NCBI GenBank assembly: GCA_033239525.1
Contig: BSYO01000014.1
Coordinates: 9,656,021 to 9,720,020, forward strand
Reading direction: 5' to 3'
From: Nepenthes gracilis
Taxonomy: Eukaryota; Streptophyta; Magnoliopsida; Caryophyllales; Nepenthaceae
DNA: 64,000 bases
Shown here piece after piece: positions 43,261 to 56,390 of the stretch; the first letter of the stretch is position 1; each line of letters starts with the position of its first letter. Under the pieces are notes generated by a model. The model made no database searches, had not been told where the DNA came from, and saw only the letters and a program-made list of their open reading frames with translations. Position numbers and translations under genes: made by a program.

Positions 43261-44415
43261 CTTTTATAGCCGGCTGTGGTCAGAATTTTACAACAAACTC
43301 ACCCAATTTGGTGGCCTATTTACTACTCGTTTGGATGTGTTGGGTCTTTGTAAGATCACTTTTAATGGTTGGCCCATCAGGATGACAATCTTGTGCATCT
43401 AGAAGTACGATCGTAGCTTTTAGGTGAAATAAATGAGCGCTAGAGCAATCTTCTAGACTTGTAAGTAACAAGTCTCGATGTTTGTTAGGATTTTGCTAAC
43501 GTAGTAGACCGACTATTATATTTCAAACTACTACCTAATTAAGACTAAACTTCGTGCCATGTCCGAAATCACTAGGTACAAGTACAGTTCTTCGTCTTCT
43601 TGTGGTGATGCCAAGAGAGGGCGGTTAGTTGTTATTCCTTCAACTCTTGGAAGGCTACTTGGTAGTCTATCGTCAATTGGAAGCCACTCGCCTTTATTCC
43701 TCTCTAGACCTGAAAGAATAGAAGGTACTTTTCTTTCGATTTCTTCAAGAATTAGGAGAATATTACGAGTCTTCCGGTGAGCCTCTAGACTTCCTTCATA
43801 GTTCGAGGTGGGCTCATGTCCATAATGGCTTTTATATTCTTGGGGTACACTTTGATTCCCTGCTGGAAGATTGCAAAGCACAAGAATATCCAGAATGATA
43901 CTTTGAATGCACATTTGGTTGGATTCATCTTCATCTGATGTACCCGAAATACTTCGAAAGCCTGTCTGAGGTTGCGAATATGGTTGCTAGTTATTTTACT
44001 TTTGTTGAGAATGTCGTCCACAAATACTTCCATATTCTGACCGATCTGAACCTGAATATTTTGTTCATGAGTTGTTGGTATATGAATCCCACATTCTTCA
44101 GATTGAAAGATATAACTTTATAACAATACATCCTCTGGCCTGTCATGAAGGATGTTCTTCATCTTCTTGATTCATCTAGATCAGGTTATAGACTGAGTAA
44201 GCATTCATAAAGTTGAGTAGCTCATGGCTAAATGTGGTGTCTACCAGTAGATCAATTCTTGCTAGTAGGAAGCTTTCTTTTGGACATGCCTTACCTACAT
44301 TAGTGAAGTCAACGCACATTTTTTATTTTTTATTACTTTTTTTGACATGGATCACATTTGACAACTAGTCAGAGTCTTAGATCTTCTTTATAGAATCTAC
44401 ATTGAGTAGCTTCTT
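43261..44415 (-). pseudogene. Element D RNase H and reverse transcriptase, interrupted by LTR G
   Basis: MEVFVDDILNKSKITSNHIR at 44033 keeps the RT active-site Asp pair. NPTKCAFKVSFWIFLCF and the RNase H piece LASPQEDEELYLYLV (43531-43914) follow. The RT N-terminus is cut at 44415 by insertion of LTR G and resumes at 47103. Confidence 0.75.
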
Positions 44416-47102
44416 TATAAGGCCCAAATCTTTAAATTATAATAATCATAATTAATTAAACTAATATAATTAAAATTAATGTCAAAGAATATAAAAACAA
44501 TGAGTCAAAAAAGTTTAAATTTGGATTGAATGACTTGTGACTAATTTAAGCTTGATGTAGGCCTAATGTGTGCTTGACGCAAGTCTGAGGTGCGCTTGAG
44601 GTGCCAAGAGTGAAGCCCCCACGCTCGATCCATGCCCAATCTACGCTCGAGCGTCAATATGTTATAAAAGGACCGCCAAACTCAAAATTTATCATTTTTG
44701 TAACAGTTTTGAAAGAAAGAGAGGGAGAGGGATGAAAAGAAGAGAGAGGAGAGAGAGAGAAGGCTCCAACAACTCGAATTAAGGTGATCAAATTGAGGAT
44801 TCAAGTAAATCAAAGCCAAGGCATGTGCACTCTATACTGTTTTTCTATTATTATTGTTCAGTTTTGATTTCCATGGACATTTCTGATTCCGATATTCATC
44901 CAAATTATAATTTCAAAACTAGTATATTTATGTTGAGCATGCATGACAATTTTTTATGATTTTATAGAACAAATTAGTGAGAACTCATGTTTAAAGTAAG
45001 TATAGTACATATATGTACTGAATATTGCTCCATAGTTATATGCTTGTCTTAAATTTATGGTTTAATGGCCTTGCATATGATGAATTTTATTTATACTGCT
45101 ATTGCATGTTTTAGACCTATAGTTATAGCTTGCATGTTCATAAATTTCAAAGATAATTATCTTTGATGTATATTATTAAATCTGAAATTTGTAGAACCCT
45201 TCATTGCTGATTTTTATTAAAATTTGCTGAATTTTTTATTCCCACTTGTCATAAATTTGTGTAATAGTATACACATGCTTTAAACCACTTAATATATACT
45301 TTGTATAAGATGGATAATGCACACAAATTCTCTACATGTGAAGTAAATAAACTAATATTGTAGAAAATCATACATCTTGCTTATTTTGCCACATTTCTAC
45401 TAAAGTTTGCCCCTTGTATGCCTCAAATTCATACATAAGATTTTATGTATATTAAATTATCAAATATATGGCTAATATAAACTAAAGAATATATACAATT
45501 GAACCTGTATATTTTAAAATTTCTACACACATGCTGAATTATATATGTTTTGCTAAATTCATTGCATTAATTGGTAAATTGAGCATTTCATGCTTTAACA
45601 ATTGCCATGATTAAGTTTTTGTAGAAAATATAAGTTTATTATGAAAAAAATACAAAATTATGAAAAGAAACTCTAGATTTATATTAAGAAATGATAAACC
45701 GTTTTCTAGAAGGGTGAGAATTAATAATTAAGAAAAAAATTATAGAGTTTTTTAAAATTAAATACTGGACTAATGTTATTATTCAGCGGATAGTATATTA
45801 GTCATATCTTAGTATATTATATTGGTATATTGGTATCCGACCCTGTATAACTTAGAGGTTAAGAAGTTGCATTTGATTTCGTCTATAGGGTTATATGTAA
45901 ATTACTCACTGCGGGTTTTGTTTAAGAGCTTATGGCCTTTAGTCGTGTGGGAATATAAATAACATGGGTTTCAATTGTTCGCTCATTTAGTCAGTAAGGT
46001 GTACTATCCCTGATTCCTAAAAAAAAAGAATTACGTATATTTTTATATCTAAGATTAAGAAGAAATATGAAAAGAATAAACTGAAAAATCTGTAGTAAAT
46101 TGAATATACGTTGTTATGAAAATTCATGGCATATCATTAAACCCAATGTAATGATTCTCCTGTTATATTTTTTTATGCAAAGATATGTATATATTCATTG
46201 TTATATAATGCCTTATTAAACTTTTGACTTACTTATTATTACTTTTACTAACCTCCCTCTGATGAGATGCATGAGTCCCTGCTAAGCGAATAGGATTGAG
46301 GAATCGAGTTGATATGAAGAGCTTAGTTTAGTACTTTATTTGTGTTCAATGCTTTTTAATAGTTTCGGATAATGGTTAATGTAGTTAATGTTATAATTTT
46401 AACTTTAATTTCCATTTGAACAATGTTTAATATATTGTTTTTCGGATAGCAGTTGTCTATGACTTTCGGACAGCTTTAGAGTGTTGAAAAAATGTATGTT
46501 AAATGTCAGATAGTAGGTTGGATTAAATGTCTGGACAATGGTTATGAGTCTAATATTGTATTTTTTTGATTAGATAATTTCGGGTAATATTTATTGATAT
46601 TTTGATTGTTCAGATTGTAATATTTTAGTTTGGATAGTTTTAGACAACTTTAGAACTTATTAGATGATATAATTAGTTGACATTTTTGAATCCGGACAGT
46701 GAGTTACAATTCAGTTTAAAGGCTGTTGCAGGCTTATGATATAATTTTGGTATCGTTTGTCCATTAGTTGATGTTAGATTAATGTCGTCGGTAATTTTGA
46801 TTTTCGTTCGATTGAATTTATGGATGTTTATTTACTTTTGTAGATTATTGTTTGTCAAAATATTATATTGTACAGGTATCATTCCTTACATAAGGTCCAA
46901 TATCATGTTGATTGGATCGGTGTTAAAGCCACCAGTGACGTGAAAATTTATTTGGGTCCTGTGTATGATGGTGTGTATCTATGTGTAGTTGGTCATGATA
47001 TCGATATGAAGTTCACGTCTAAATAATATTCAACAATTAATTACTTAATCAATATTAATTTAGTATTAATATTGGGATTGGGATTCGGGACGTGATATTC
47101 TT
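44411..47102 (+). mobile_element. Solo LTR G inside element D, TSD TTCTT
   Basis: LTR body 44416-47097 (2682 bp), starting TATAAGGCCC and ending GGGACGTGATA: terminal TG and CA have each become TA. TTCTT flanks at 44411-44415 and 47098-47102. It splits the RT N-terminus of D (the plus-strand GTAGCTTC / TTCACTTCCTCG pieces adjoin in B). A TATA box TTATAAAAG lies at 44662-44670, followed by a GA-rich tract. Start and end style suggest a Ty3/gypsy chromovirus LTR. Confidence 0.82.
44662..44670 (+). promoter_or_regulatory. Solo LTR G TATA box
   Basis: TTATAAAAG about 247 bp after the LTR start, with a purine-rich GAGAGA leader 40-90 bp downstream. Confidence 0.5.
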
Positions 47103-47941
47103 CACTTCCTCGTGTATGGCAATTAACTTCTTGATAGAGTGGTTTCTCTACTTTTACTTGACTGGTTTGTGATTAGGATCGAGACCCAACTTATGGATTA
47201 ACTATTATGGTTCACAGCGTGGAACTTGTGAACGAGTGGTTACATTCGAATCTCTCTCGTGAATGGTAACCTCCTCAGATCATCGAAATATCTGTCAATG
47301 CTTCCTTTGAACAACTGTTGTTTAATCTTTCTTATCTCTCTTCCACTTGAGAGGAGGACGTAATCCTCTTCACGTTAAGGAAAGTCATCAACTCTGAGTG
47401 GTTCGGAGAGATAAGTTGGACTGGGCGATGTGGGCCCTCCTCAGTTGTGTGTTGTACGAAGCTTCTTCTTAGGACATGGTCCACTGATCATCTGGGGAGC
47501 GGTGTAAGCTGTTCCTCTTTGAACTTTTGTTCCGTGCTCTAAGATTTAGTTGCCTTTCCAGTCGTATCTAAGCCTTGTCACTTATAACCATTTGTGCCTC
47601 AAGGTTGTCAAGCCGCTGGGTCCTCTCAGTGGGGTGTCTCCTCATTTGGTTTCTCCTTTTAGAAGCCAAAGTTTAGGAGATGGAGGATGGAGCCCCTAGT
47701 TGCTGAATATCCAGATGAGTACACATGATCTAGAGCAGTTTGGCTATGGTATCCATCTAGGCAACGAGTGTCTGCATGTTAGGGGTTGGTCGTTTGTCCT
47801 TATAACTACCCGTGGAAGGGTTGTTGCCATGGGAGATGATATCTCGGGCTGTTGTGTTGGTTTATACCTCGGTGTTGACCATATCTACTTTCGTAGGCAT
47901 TGTATTTAGACTTTTTAATCACTTCCGATAAACGACGTTAA
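47103..47941 (-). pseudogene. Element D residual RT start, Gag/protease debris and primer site
   Basis: 47103-47200 matches the pre-RT of B (plus-strand ATTAACTTCTTGATAGAGTG). The rest is too decayed to assign; about 1.7 kb of gag-protease relative to B is missing. A degenerate primer-binding site lies at 47921-47941 next to the LTR. Confidence 0.55.
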
Positions 47942-48926
47942 TGATACATCCCTAGGTTCGATTACTGAATAAGTCAAAAAAATCATCGGGTTTGGACCTT
48001 TGACTGTAAGTGGGTCTAATCTTTATTATTCTGAACTTAGATCCTACACACCATAACTAATAAACGAGAGGTCAAAGTATGGCAGGACTCACACCCTGAT
48101 TTGTCTTCCGATATTTAAGTCAGAATTTTTTTTAGATAGAGAGAAAGATGGAGGAATGTAATATGCATGGATGCACGTGTAGTGTGAGATTGAGCGTTGG
48201 TTGGAAGATTGGGCTTCAAGAGGTGCACTTGGTTGAGAGCGACATTTTGAAGGGTGCACTCTTCGGAGGAGTGGTTTGCGTGAGAGATGCACTCGTGGGT
48301 TGAGTGGCTTTATATATAATGAGCTCACGAGGGGAGTGGCTTTTCCTTGGCTATGCAATCTCCATGTGTTGAAATGCCTGAGCCTTAAGAGCCTCTTTCG
48401 GAATTCAAGAGTCAATCCCTTTTTTTTTTGCAGAGAAGACGGAATATTTATAGAGTGAGAGCATAGGCTAGTCGACCTTGAGCTCCATGGCTTTGTAACT
48501 GTGAGTAGCCAATACTATGCGCCTGTGGTTGCAGATTGTAAGAGCTATAATTTTGCATCTCTGGGGGAGTCGCCATCGTGCTTTCATTGCTGACAGTTTA
48601 CATTGCCAAAATTCTCAGGGCGACAGGTTGGTGGCTGTCATTTGCGGTTTTTACTCCTACTATCGTGAGGGACCATCTAGAGACTGTGGTTGCTTGGATT
48701 CTTCTATTAAGTTGGAACAGGCTGAGCTGTAGTTATGGGTTCATATAATGGTCAACCCTAATGGTCCATGTATTGTTAGGTAGTTCTGGGAAGTGTCACT
48801 TTGGCCCACAGTCGTGGACTCTAGATCTCAGGCTTGGAGGAGCTTTTATGGGGTTGCTGCTTCCTGGGCTATTCTTCTCTTCACACACTGGATTTTAGAT
48901 TGGCTCATGAGCTATTGGATCTATCA
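47942..48926 (-). repeat. Element D 5' LTR
   Basis: 985 bp, TGATACATCC...CTATCA on the plus strand. A clear TATA box CTATAAATATTCC in sense (reverse complement of 48441-48453). Confidence 0.82.
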
Positions 48927-48931
48927 CAACC

Positions 48932-49411
48932 CATCAATGATACCTCCAACATTAGAGTTGTGATTATAATATAAATTCTTCATCATAGATTAATTAGAAA
49001 ATAAATATAATTTTTTAACTAATTATATCTTAAAATTAAAAAATAATATGATACATTTTTCTAATAAAATAAAATCTTACCAAATAAATTTTTTCAAATA
49101 AAATAAAATCTTTACTAATTAAGAAAAATTAAATATCTTCTAATTTAAAAATTCTATAATACCCGTATGATTTCATTCAAACTACCAAATGATAGGTCAC
49201 ATGGGTATGGGTCTATATGAAAATGTCCCATAACCCAACAAATGTCACCTATTTACCCTTAATATATCATGTTATAAATAAATAAATAAATATATATATA
49301 TAATATTTATCATTATTAACACTAAATTGTGATATAAAATAATATTTAATTATTTTTAAAGATTATTAATAATATATCATCTTATTCATTTAAATATGAC
49401 GATAAAATTAT
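48932..49411. other. AT-rich intergenic DNA
   Basis: No gene; short ATAA and AT runs at 49275-49305. Confidence 0.6.
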
Positions 49412-50329
49412 ATAAATGATAAGGACGCCAGTAATGGGCCAGCCTAAAAGAAGCAAGTGGCCTAAGATTAACAACGGCTGAGTTGCGCCCAGGACGGTCA
49501 ACGTTACCGTTGATCGGAGAGGCAGTAAGTAGGCTAGCTGCAGCTCAGGATAAACGTGGTTCATGTCAAAATTAGCCCACACGCGCTTCCCCTAGTCTCA
49601 ATGGTCATCTGCTTTGATTCTCCGCACATCTGATAAATGCAATCTTCATAGTAACGACAACCTCCTAGGATCAGAGCGCATTCCGAGAGGAAGGCGCATG
49701 AATCAGTACGCAATCCACAGAGAAAATCCTAACGGTTGCCATGCGCGAAAGGAAATGGATCAATCTTCTTGACCGTTACAGCCAAGACTGGCACCCGCAT
49801 CCATACAGGAAAGGAAATGATCCCTACATAAGGTGGGCATCCCGTCTCGCTACGTAAGAAATGTAACGAAGGCCGATGATTGTAAAAGGCCAAAAAGAAT
49901 CACTCCACAGGCACGCTCTTTCTTGCCTACTAAATGCCCTCTAAAAAACTAAAGCTTATAGAAACTCTTTACGCTCTCAAGCTCACCAATGCTCACTCCT
50001 TTTCTCGCTGCTATTAGTCCCTTGTGGGCTAAGTACTGAAAAAAATTGCTTTTTGCAAACTTCCATAATCCAAGCCACTCTCTCCAGGGTGCTCATCCCA
50101 CCAACGTTCTCAAATACTCTCCAAGCATCCATCGTTACATTTATTGCATTTTACTTAATACTGATTTGAGTGTTGGAGTATTTTCGGTGGGATTAAATTT
50201 CGCCTTCACATGACCTTTTATTTTAAGTTATGGTATGTAGAATCCTAAACTCGATGGATGGAAATCGAAATCCAATGGATAGCTTAATCTGAATCCGTTT
50301 AAAATTTAAATTTAGGACGCATCAATAAA
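49412..50329 (+). mobile_element. Solo LTR F (Tat type), TSD ATAAA
   Basis: LTR body 49417-50324 (908 bp), TGATAAGG...GACGCATCA, flanked by ATAAA at 49412-49416 and 50325-50329. It shares with B and C the TGAT start, CGCATCA end, a GGTCAA-N8-TTGATC motif pair (about 49495-49514) and the U5 block GTTGGAGTATTTTCGGTGGG (50172-50191). It is related to, but distinct from, the B/C family. Confidence 0.88.
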
Positions 50330-51139
50330 TATGGATAAATGATATATAATTTGAAGGTATTTAAAAGAAAAACATAATGGTGTTTTAATAAGTTTTGGTA
50401 ATAATAATATAAATAATTGTACTTATTTAAATGGCCCAGACAGATGTAGTGGAAATAATTTGTAATGCCGGCTTAATGGGCTGCAAGGAATTTCTCACTT
50501 TATTTGGTTACGGGCAGGCAAAGCATTTCACTCTTCAGCGAGTATTATCATCACATTTATTAATATTTTCGTTTTTATTTTGAAAATTGATTGTTCGGCA
50601 AAAATTGCCAGGGCGGAAGGCTTTTTTTTTTTTTTCAATTTTATAATTTAACGAATATTTTTAAATAAAATCTAATTGGTCATGATTTAATGAATATTAT
50701 CTATTTTAGATGTATGATATTATAAATTACACGGTCATATGTGTTACTATTTGCTTTGAGATATTATTTTTTAGATATTTTGGACTGCGCACCGTACGAG
50801 ATTACACTTATAATTATTAATTATAAAATGGGCGAGAATATCTTCTTCAAATAGGATCTTAGTTTTTAAAATTTCTAAACTTAAAATTTTAAATTATAAG
50901 TATAATTTTAATTATGTAAAAATTAGATAAGGGTCTTATCATAAGTAATTCAGGCACAATTTGAATTAATTTTAGATGCTATTTTTTTTATAAAATTGTA
51001 AATTTACTGTTGATAACAGATTATCATCTTTTTTCTTTTTTTTTTTTGAATTTTCTCATCTCTGAAAATTTCTATATGATAAAATTATTTTCATATTGCC
51101 CCTCCTTATATTCTTTAAATGTTTAATTATTTTATTATT
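50330..51139. other. AT-rich intergenic DNA
   Basis: No gene or repeat supported; poly(T) runs near 50620 and 51035. Confidence 0.6.
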
Positions 51140-51144
51140 ATTCC

Positions 51145-52341
51145 TGATGGGTACACCGTGATATGGGCTGTCCCACAGTCAAAAAGGGGCCAAATGGCCT
51201 GCTGGGCGCTCAACTCAAATAACGGCCCAATAGGAGGCGAATGCCCAAATCCTGAAAAGCCCAAGACGGTCAATGCCACCGTCCAGATTTCAGCAGGCGG
51301 CCAACTTGTATGCAGACGGTTAACTCGAATATTGACTGGATACACTGTAGCGGAAGGCCCAAAAAGACTCAAACCTACTATAGCCCAGGCCAAAACTGGC
51401 AGGCGAACACGTGCACGAAAAGCAACGGTCTTCTCATGGCCACGTGTTCTCCTAAAAGCTGATCTTCTCCAAAAAAGACGGCAATGATCTCAGCGCCAAC
51501 AAAACGGTCACAAAAGCATAAGACAGTCTGAGGATCCGTTGCACTGTGAAGTAGAAAGAGGATTTATCAAATCACGACAGTCAGGCCCACCAACTCTAAG
51601 AAGGCCGCCATTGTCAGTTCAAGAAGAGCACGCCACCTTGAGCAGAGGAAGGGCCTTTTCTGCTGTCCATAAAAGCTTAAGGTCTTCATTCTGGAAGACA
51701 CATGCTCATACACGCTCTTTGATGATTATATACGCTCTTTGATGCTTTTACAGGCTCTTACTCACGCTCTTGCATACATTATCAGATACCCATTAGCATA
51801 CATACAAGCTCACTCAGAAACAGAAACTCTCTTGCTAACTTTGTAACTTGTCTTCCTAAGAACACTGAGATTGAGCTTTCTGAAAGATTCCCTATAGTCT
51901 CCCACACGAATGCTTACAGAGCTTGAACAGAGGCTCCGCTCCTCTTTCTCTCTACACAAGCGCTCGTCCTCCAATCCCACTAGAGGCCTCCGAACTCTTG
52001 GAGACCTCTTCGGCCTTTTGAGACTCATTCCATAAAGCTTCCACGCTTTCGAGACGTCACTTCCTTACGCTCTCTGTGAGCAGGAAGCAAGAACCTACAT
52101 TCTTAACAGGCCGATACTCCAGACCATCCCACACTCTCTCTTGCTTTCCAGTTTACCTTCCTTACTTAGAAGGCTTTATTGATTTGAGCGTCGGAGTATT
52201 TTCGGTGGGACAACCTCCCGCCGACACGCTAACCTCTTGTTCATTTTAGTGGTGTTCAGGGATTCGAAATCGAGAACAGAGCCGGGTTAAATAATCCAGA
52301 CGAATCTAAATCTGTTCGAAGTTGGATCCAGGTACGCATCA
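51145..52341 (+). repeat. Element C 5' LTR
   Basis: 1197 bp, TGATGGGTACACC...GGTACGCATCA. TATA-like CCATAAAAGC at 51667-51676; repeated ACGCTCTTTGATG downstream at 51713-51745; U5 block GCGTCGGAGTATTTTCGGTG at 52188-52207. Confidence 0.93.
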
Positions 52342-52361
52342 TTGGCGCCGTCTGTGGAAAG
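52342..52361 (+). other. Element C primer-binding site
   Basis: TTGGCGCCGTCTGTGGAAAG adjoins the LTR; one base shorter in the G run than in B. Confidence 0.8.
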
Positions 52362-52430
52362 CGCTTAGAAAAGCCAACCACTACTCTACACAACGCTCAC
52401 TTTTCACCATATGATTCTGATTCATTCACA

Positions 52431-54190
52431 ATGGTGAACACGAGAGCCCAAGCTAGCGATCCCGCTAGAGACGTCACCTATCCTAACGAGGACCATACTG
52501 CTGGTACCATGGTCAACGGGATAATGGGTGGAGTGCCAGCGCCCTTCTTCCAACAGCTAATGGAGTTGATGTAGGCCAATAATTGTCTGCTCCAAATTTT
52601 CTGTTTTCAAAATGAGCAGCGATAGCAGATGGCTCCTCCAGCAGCCATTCCTGTGCCGGCCACCAAAAAGGGTGGCCAGAGGAAAAAGAAGCCGGTCAAA
52701 AGGCCCGAGAGACCCTTGAACAATCCAGTCCCAGCTTCCTCACGTGTTCCTGGCTAGAACAGGCATGAAGAACGCTCTGGAAGCACAACTTCGTGAGAAA
52801 GTCTAGAGAGAAGAAATCCCCGATACTCTCGAGCAGAAGATGGACACGCAGTCTAAGAGCGAGCCTCCAGGACTGCCAGGTCTGCTGGAAGCAGTAGCTA
52901 ACCAGCTGCTGGACCCTCCAGGGACAAGACGGAGTTGAGGGCTTACCTCAACTCCAAAAGATCTGAAAACGCCACTCGCGCAGACCCGCGAGTGGATAAA
53001 ATTTGGAACCGCATGTTCCAGGACGAGGAACACGCTATCGACTTGGACCGAACTCCTTTCACAGCGGAGATCCTGAACTGTCCACTACCCAACAAGTTCA
53101 AGATGCCTTCCGTTAACTCGTACGATGGGAATAGTGATCCGGTTAACCATCTAGATCACTTCCGCACCCATCTGAGTCTACAAGGGTTGGAAGACTCAGC
53201 TATGTGCCGCTGCTTTCTGCTCAAGCTGAAGGGAGATGCCCTAATCTGGTTCCACCACCTCCCCTCAGGCACCATCGGCAGCTTCCAGGAAATCATGGAT
53301 CTCTTCTTGACTTAGTATGCCTCGAGCCGACGGGAAGAGAAGCAGCCATGACACCTCTCCCACATCAAGTAGAAGCGGGGAGAGAACCCACGGCGCTCCC
53401 TGGATTGCTTTGTGGCTGAGGCCAAGCGAATTCCCCAGATCACGGAGGAAATAAAACTGGACAGTTTCATCTCTGCACTGACCTACGGGGACTTCTTCAA
53501 GCACCTAGCCTATAAGAATCCTCAAACCTTCTTGACTCAGTACGCCTCGAGCCGACGGGAAGAGAAGCAGCCGTGGCACCTCTCCCACATCAAGCAGAAG
53601 TCGGGAGAGAACCTGCGGTGCTTGCTGGACCGCATTGTGGCAGAGGCCAGGCGGATTCCCCGGATCACAGAGGAAATAAAATTGGACAGTTTTATCTCTG
53701 CACTGACCTACGGGAACTTCTTCAAGCACCTGGCCTACAAGAATCCTCAAACCTTCCGGGAAGCGGAGTCATCACCCGGGCCTATGCTGCAGCAGAGGAG
53801 GCCAACGAGGTGAAACGCCAGAGTGGGTAGATCAGCCTCGATCGTTCCTTGGAGAGGGAAAAAGGAAGTATGGTGGTAGTGATTACTCCCGTCGGAAGCA
53901 ACACCGGACTGGGCCCCCGAAACGCAGAGACTATGGGCCCACTAGCTTCACGCCTCTGATGGACACGCGCTCGAATGTCCTCATGTAAATCCATGGAGAG
54001 AAGTTCTTGAAGTGGCCAAAACTACTAAAGAAGGACACTAGAAACTAGTTGAAGTACTGCGACTTCCACCACTCTGCTGGGCATTCAACTGAGGACTGCA
54101 AGACGCTGCAAAGGGAAATCGAGGAGCTGATTTGCAGAGGACATCTCACCAAGTTCGTCAGGGGCTCCGGACAGAGCTCTAGAGTGGCTG
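52431..54190 (+). pseudogene. Element C gag with internal duplication
   Basis: Starts MVNTRAQASDPARD at 52431, with an in-frame TAG near 52572. The gag domain at 52935-53315 has FTAEILNCPLPNKFKMPSVN, DPVNHLDHFRTHLSLQGLED and WFHHLPSGT. Then a 75-codon segment (YASSRREEKQPWHLSHIKQK ... ALTYG(N/D)FFKHLAYKNPQTF) occurs twice in tandem. A zinc knuckle YCDFHHSAGHSTEDCKTL lies at about 54057-54110. Stops and frameshifts occur throughout. Capsid-forming protein. Confidence 0.87.
53306..53755 (+). repeat. 225-bp in-frame tandem duplication in element C gag
   Basis: CTTGACTTAG at 53306 and CTTGACTCAG at 53531 begin two copies of exactly 225 bp. They differ at scattered positions, so the duplication is not recent. 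B has a single copy. Confidence 0.85.
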
Positions 54191-55100
54191 GTGGAGAGGG
54201 GCAGGAGCAGTCTCCTCCCTGAAATCGGGTTACAGCAGGGGTGGTTAACATGATCACCACCCGACCTGCTAAGAATCCAACTGGCGGTGAGGAACAGCAG
54301 ACTGGGAGGAAGAAGCAACGAATGGTGGACAACACCATTAGCTTCAGCAATGATGATTTAACTTATGTAATATCCCCCCATGCAGATCCCCTCGTTGTAT
54401 CCACACTCTTTTTGGATGGTAGTGTCGACTACCAGTTGAAGCAAGTGTTCGTCGATAATAGAAGATTCGCTTTACTTGGATGCGTTCTTCAAATTAAGCT
54501 TAAAAAAGAATCAACTAAAACCTACCGAAGGCCCATTGTATGGCCTTGACAATGAGCCTATGCCTGTTCAGGGCATCATCCAACTGGAAGTCACCTTGGG
54601 TACGTATCCAAAAACAGCAAGCTGGATACTCACATTCCTGGTGGTCGACCTACCCTCTGTGTACAACGCCATACTGGGTAGACCTTGCTCAATAGTGTTT
54701 TGGGCGGTCACTCAATTCCGCACGTTAAGAGAAATTCCCAATGCCTTACGGTGCAGGAGAGGTGTTGGGTGACCAGGTCACTGGACGAACCTGTTACATA
54801 TCTCAGGTTGCCCCTATAGGCAGCGCTAGAACGGTTGGGGAACTCGACCATCGAGACGAGAGAACCCTTCAGCAAGCGCAGTCCGGTGAAGCAATGGATC
54901 TCGTTCCACTGGACTCGAAGGAACCGAAAAAGTGTGTACAGATCGGCGGCTTACTTGCCGGACCACTGCGCGATGAGTTGATTGCGTTCCTACGACGAAA
55001 CGCTGACCTCTTCGCATGGACTCCAGCAGACATGCTTGGGATTCCAGCGGAGGTGATGGTCCACAAATTGGGGCTTAATCCTGGCCGAAAACCTGTCAAA
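54191..55100 (+). pseudogene. Element C protease region
   Basis: VVNMITTRPAKNPTGGEEQQ, HADPLVVSTLFLDGSVDYQL and then VFVDNRR, where B reads VFIDNGSS: a small deletion has destroyed the active-site strand. It continues in another frame with EPMPVQGIIQLEVTLG and LPSVYNAILGRPC. Linker 54741-55103. Confidence 0.8.
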
Positions 55101-56390
55101 TAGAAGCGGAGAAATCACTCCGTTGAAAAGCTTATTGCCATCCGAGAGGAGGTGAAGAAGTTGCTGGACGCATGCTTCATTAGAGAAGTCCACTACCCGA
55201 ACTGGCTCTCTAATGTCGTCCTGGTGAAGAAGAGCAACGGGAAATGTCGGATGTGCGTCAATTTCACCGACGTTAACAAAGCCTGCCCAAAGGATAGCTT
55301 TCCCTTGCCCAGGATCGACTTACTGGTTGACTCGACGGCCGGACATGAGCTGCTAAGCTTCATGGACGCCTATTCAGGTTACAACTAGATCCGAATGAGT
55401 CTGAAGGACAAGGAACACACCTCATTCATGACTGATCAGGGTACCTACTGCTACAAAGTGATGCCTTTCGGACTAAAAAACGCTGGAGCGACCTATAACG
55501 GCCAGTCAACAAAATGTTCGAAAAACAGATTGGTCGCAACATGGAAGTCTACGTTGACGACATGCTCGTTAAGAGCAAGGTCACCGGCGACTATAGCCGC
55601 GACCTGACAGAGTCGTTCGAGGTGCTCCATAGGCACACATGAAGCAGAACCCAGCTAAGTGTGTCTTCGGAGTAGCCTCCAGTAAATTCCTGGGTTTCAT
55701 CGTCTCCCAACGGATGATTGAGGCAAACCCAGAGAAGATCAAGGCTCTCACTGACATACTCCACCACGGAGCATAAAGGACGTCTGGCAATTGACTAGAC
55801 GGCTGGCAGCACTGTCCCGCTTCGTCGCGAAGTCTGGCGACAAGTACCAGCCCTTCTTCAAGGCCCTTAGAGAGACAAAATCCAATGGGTTTCAATGGAC
55901 AGCAGATTGCCAGACAGCCTTCGATAAATTGAAGCAGTATCTTGCCAGTCCACCATTGTTAGTGTCACCTAGGGCCGGAGAGGAACTATACATTTACCTG
56001 GCAGTGTTGGAGGCGTCCCTCAGCTTTGTCCTCATGTGCCAGGACTCTGACACTCAATGGCCGGTCTACTACGTAAGTAAAACATTGACCGGCCCAAATA
56101 CCCGCTACCTGCCCGCAGAAAAATTGGCCTTGGCACTTATCTTCTCCGCGCGGAAGTTAAGGCCCTACTTTCAGACCCACCAGATAGTAGTCCTCATGGA
56201 CCAGTCTCTGAAAAGCATACTCCAGAAACTTAACGTTTCTGGGTGGCTAGTAAAATGGGCTATCGAATTGGGCGAATTCGACATCAAATTTCAGCCCAAG
56301 CCTACTGTAAAGGTGCAGGCGCTGGCTTATTACATTGTTGAAACTACAACCCCAGTTATCCAGGAACAACCCGAAGAAAGCACGAACTGC
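55101..56390 (+). pseudogene. Element C reverse transcriptase and RNase H
   Basis: REEVKKLLDACFIREVHYPN, KACPKDSFPLPRIDLLVDS, then TAG at 55386-55388 after GYN, MPFGLKNAGATY, frameshift, EVYVDDMLVKSKV (catalytic Asp pair kept, about 55546-55585). RNase H 55791-56390 (YIYLAVLEASLSFVLM, PVYYVSKTLTGPNTRY). Several 1-base indels. Confidence 0.88.

Larger units (their letters stand above)
27521..48931 (-). mobile_element. Element D: old Tat-lineage retrotransposon with nested E and G, TSD CAACT/CAACC
   Basis: The LTRs are 27526-28505 (3' in sense) and 47942-48926 (5'). The flanks are CAACT (27521-27525) and CAACC (48927-48931), a TSD with one transition. Removing E (8.6 kb) and G (2.7 kb) leaves about 10 kb with Tat layout: polypurine tract, antisense gene, hairpins, integrase, aRNH, RT. 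Gag and most of protease are missing, because only about 840 bp separates the RT start from the LTR, against about 2.6 kb in B. LTRs are clearly more diverged than those of B or C, and frames are short, so D is the oldest element here. Confidence 0.85.
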
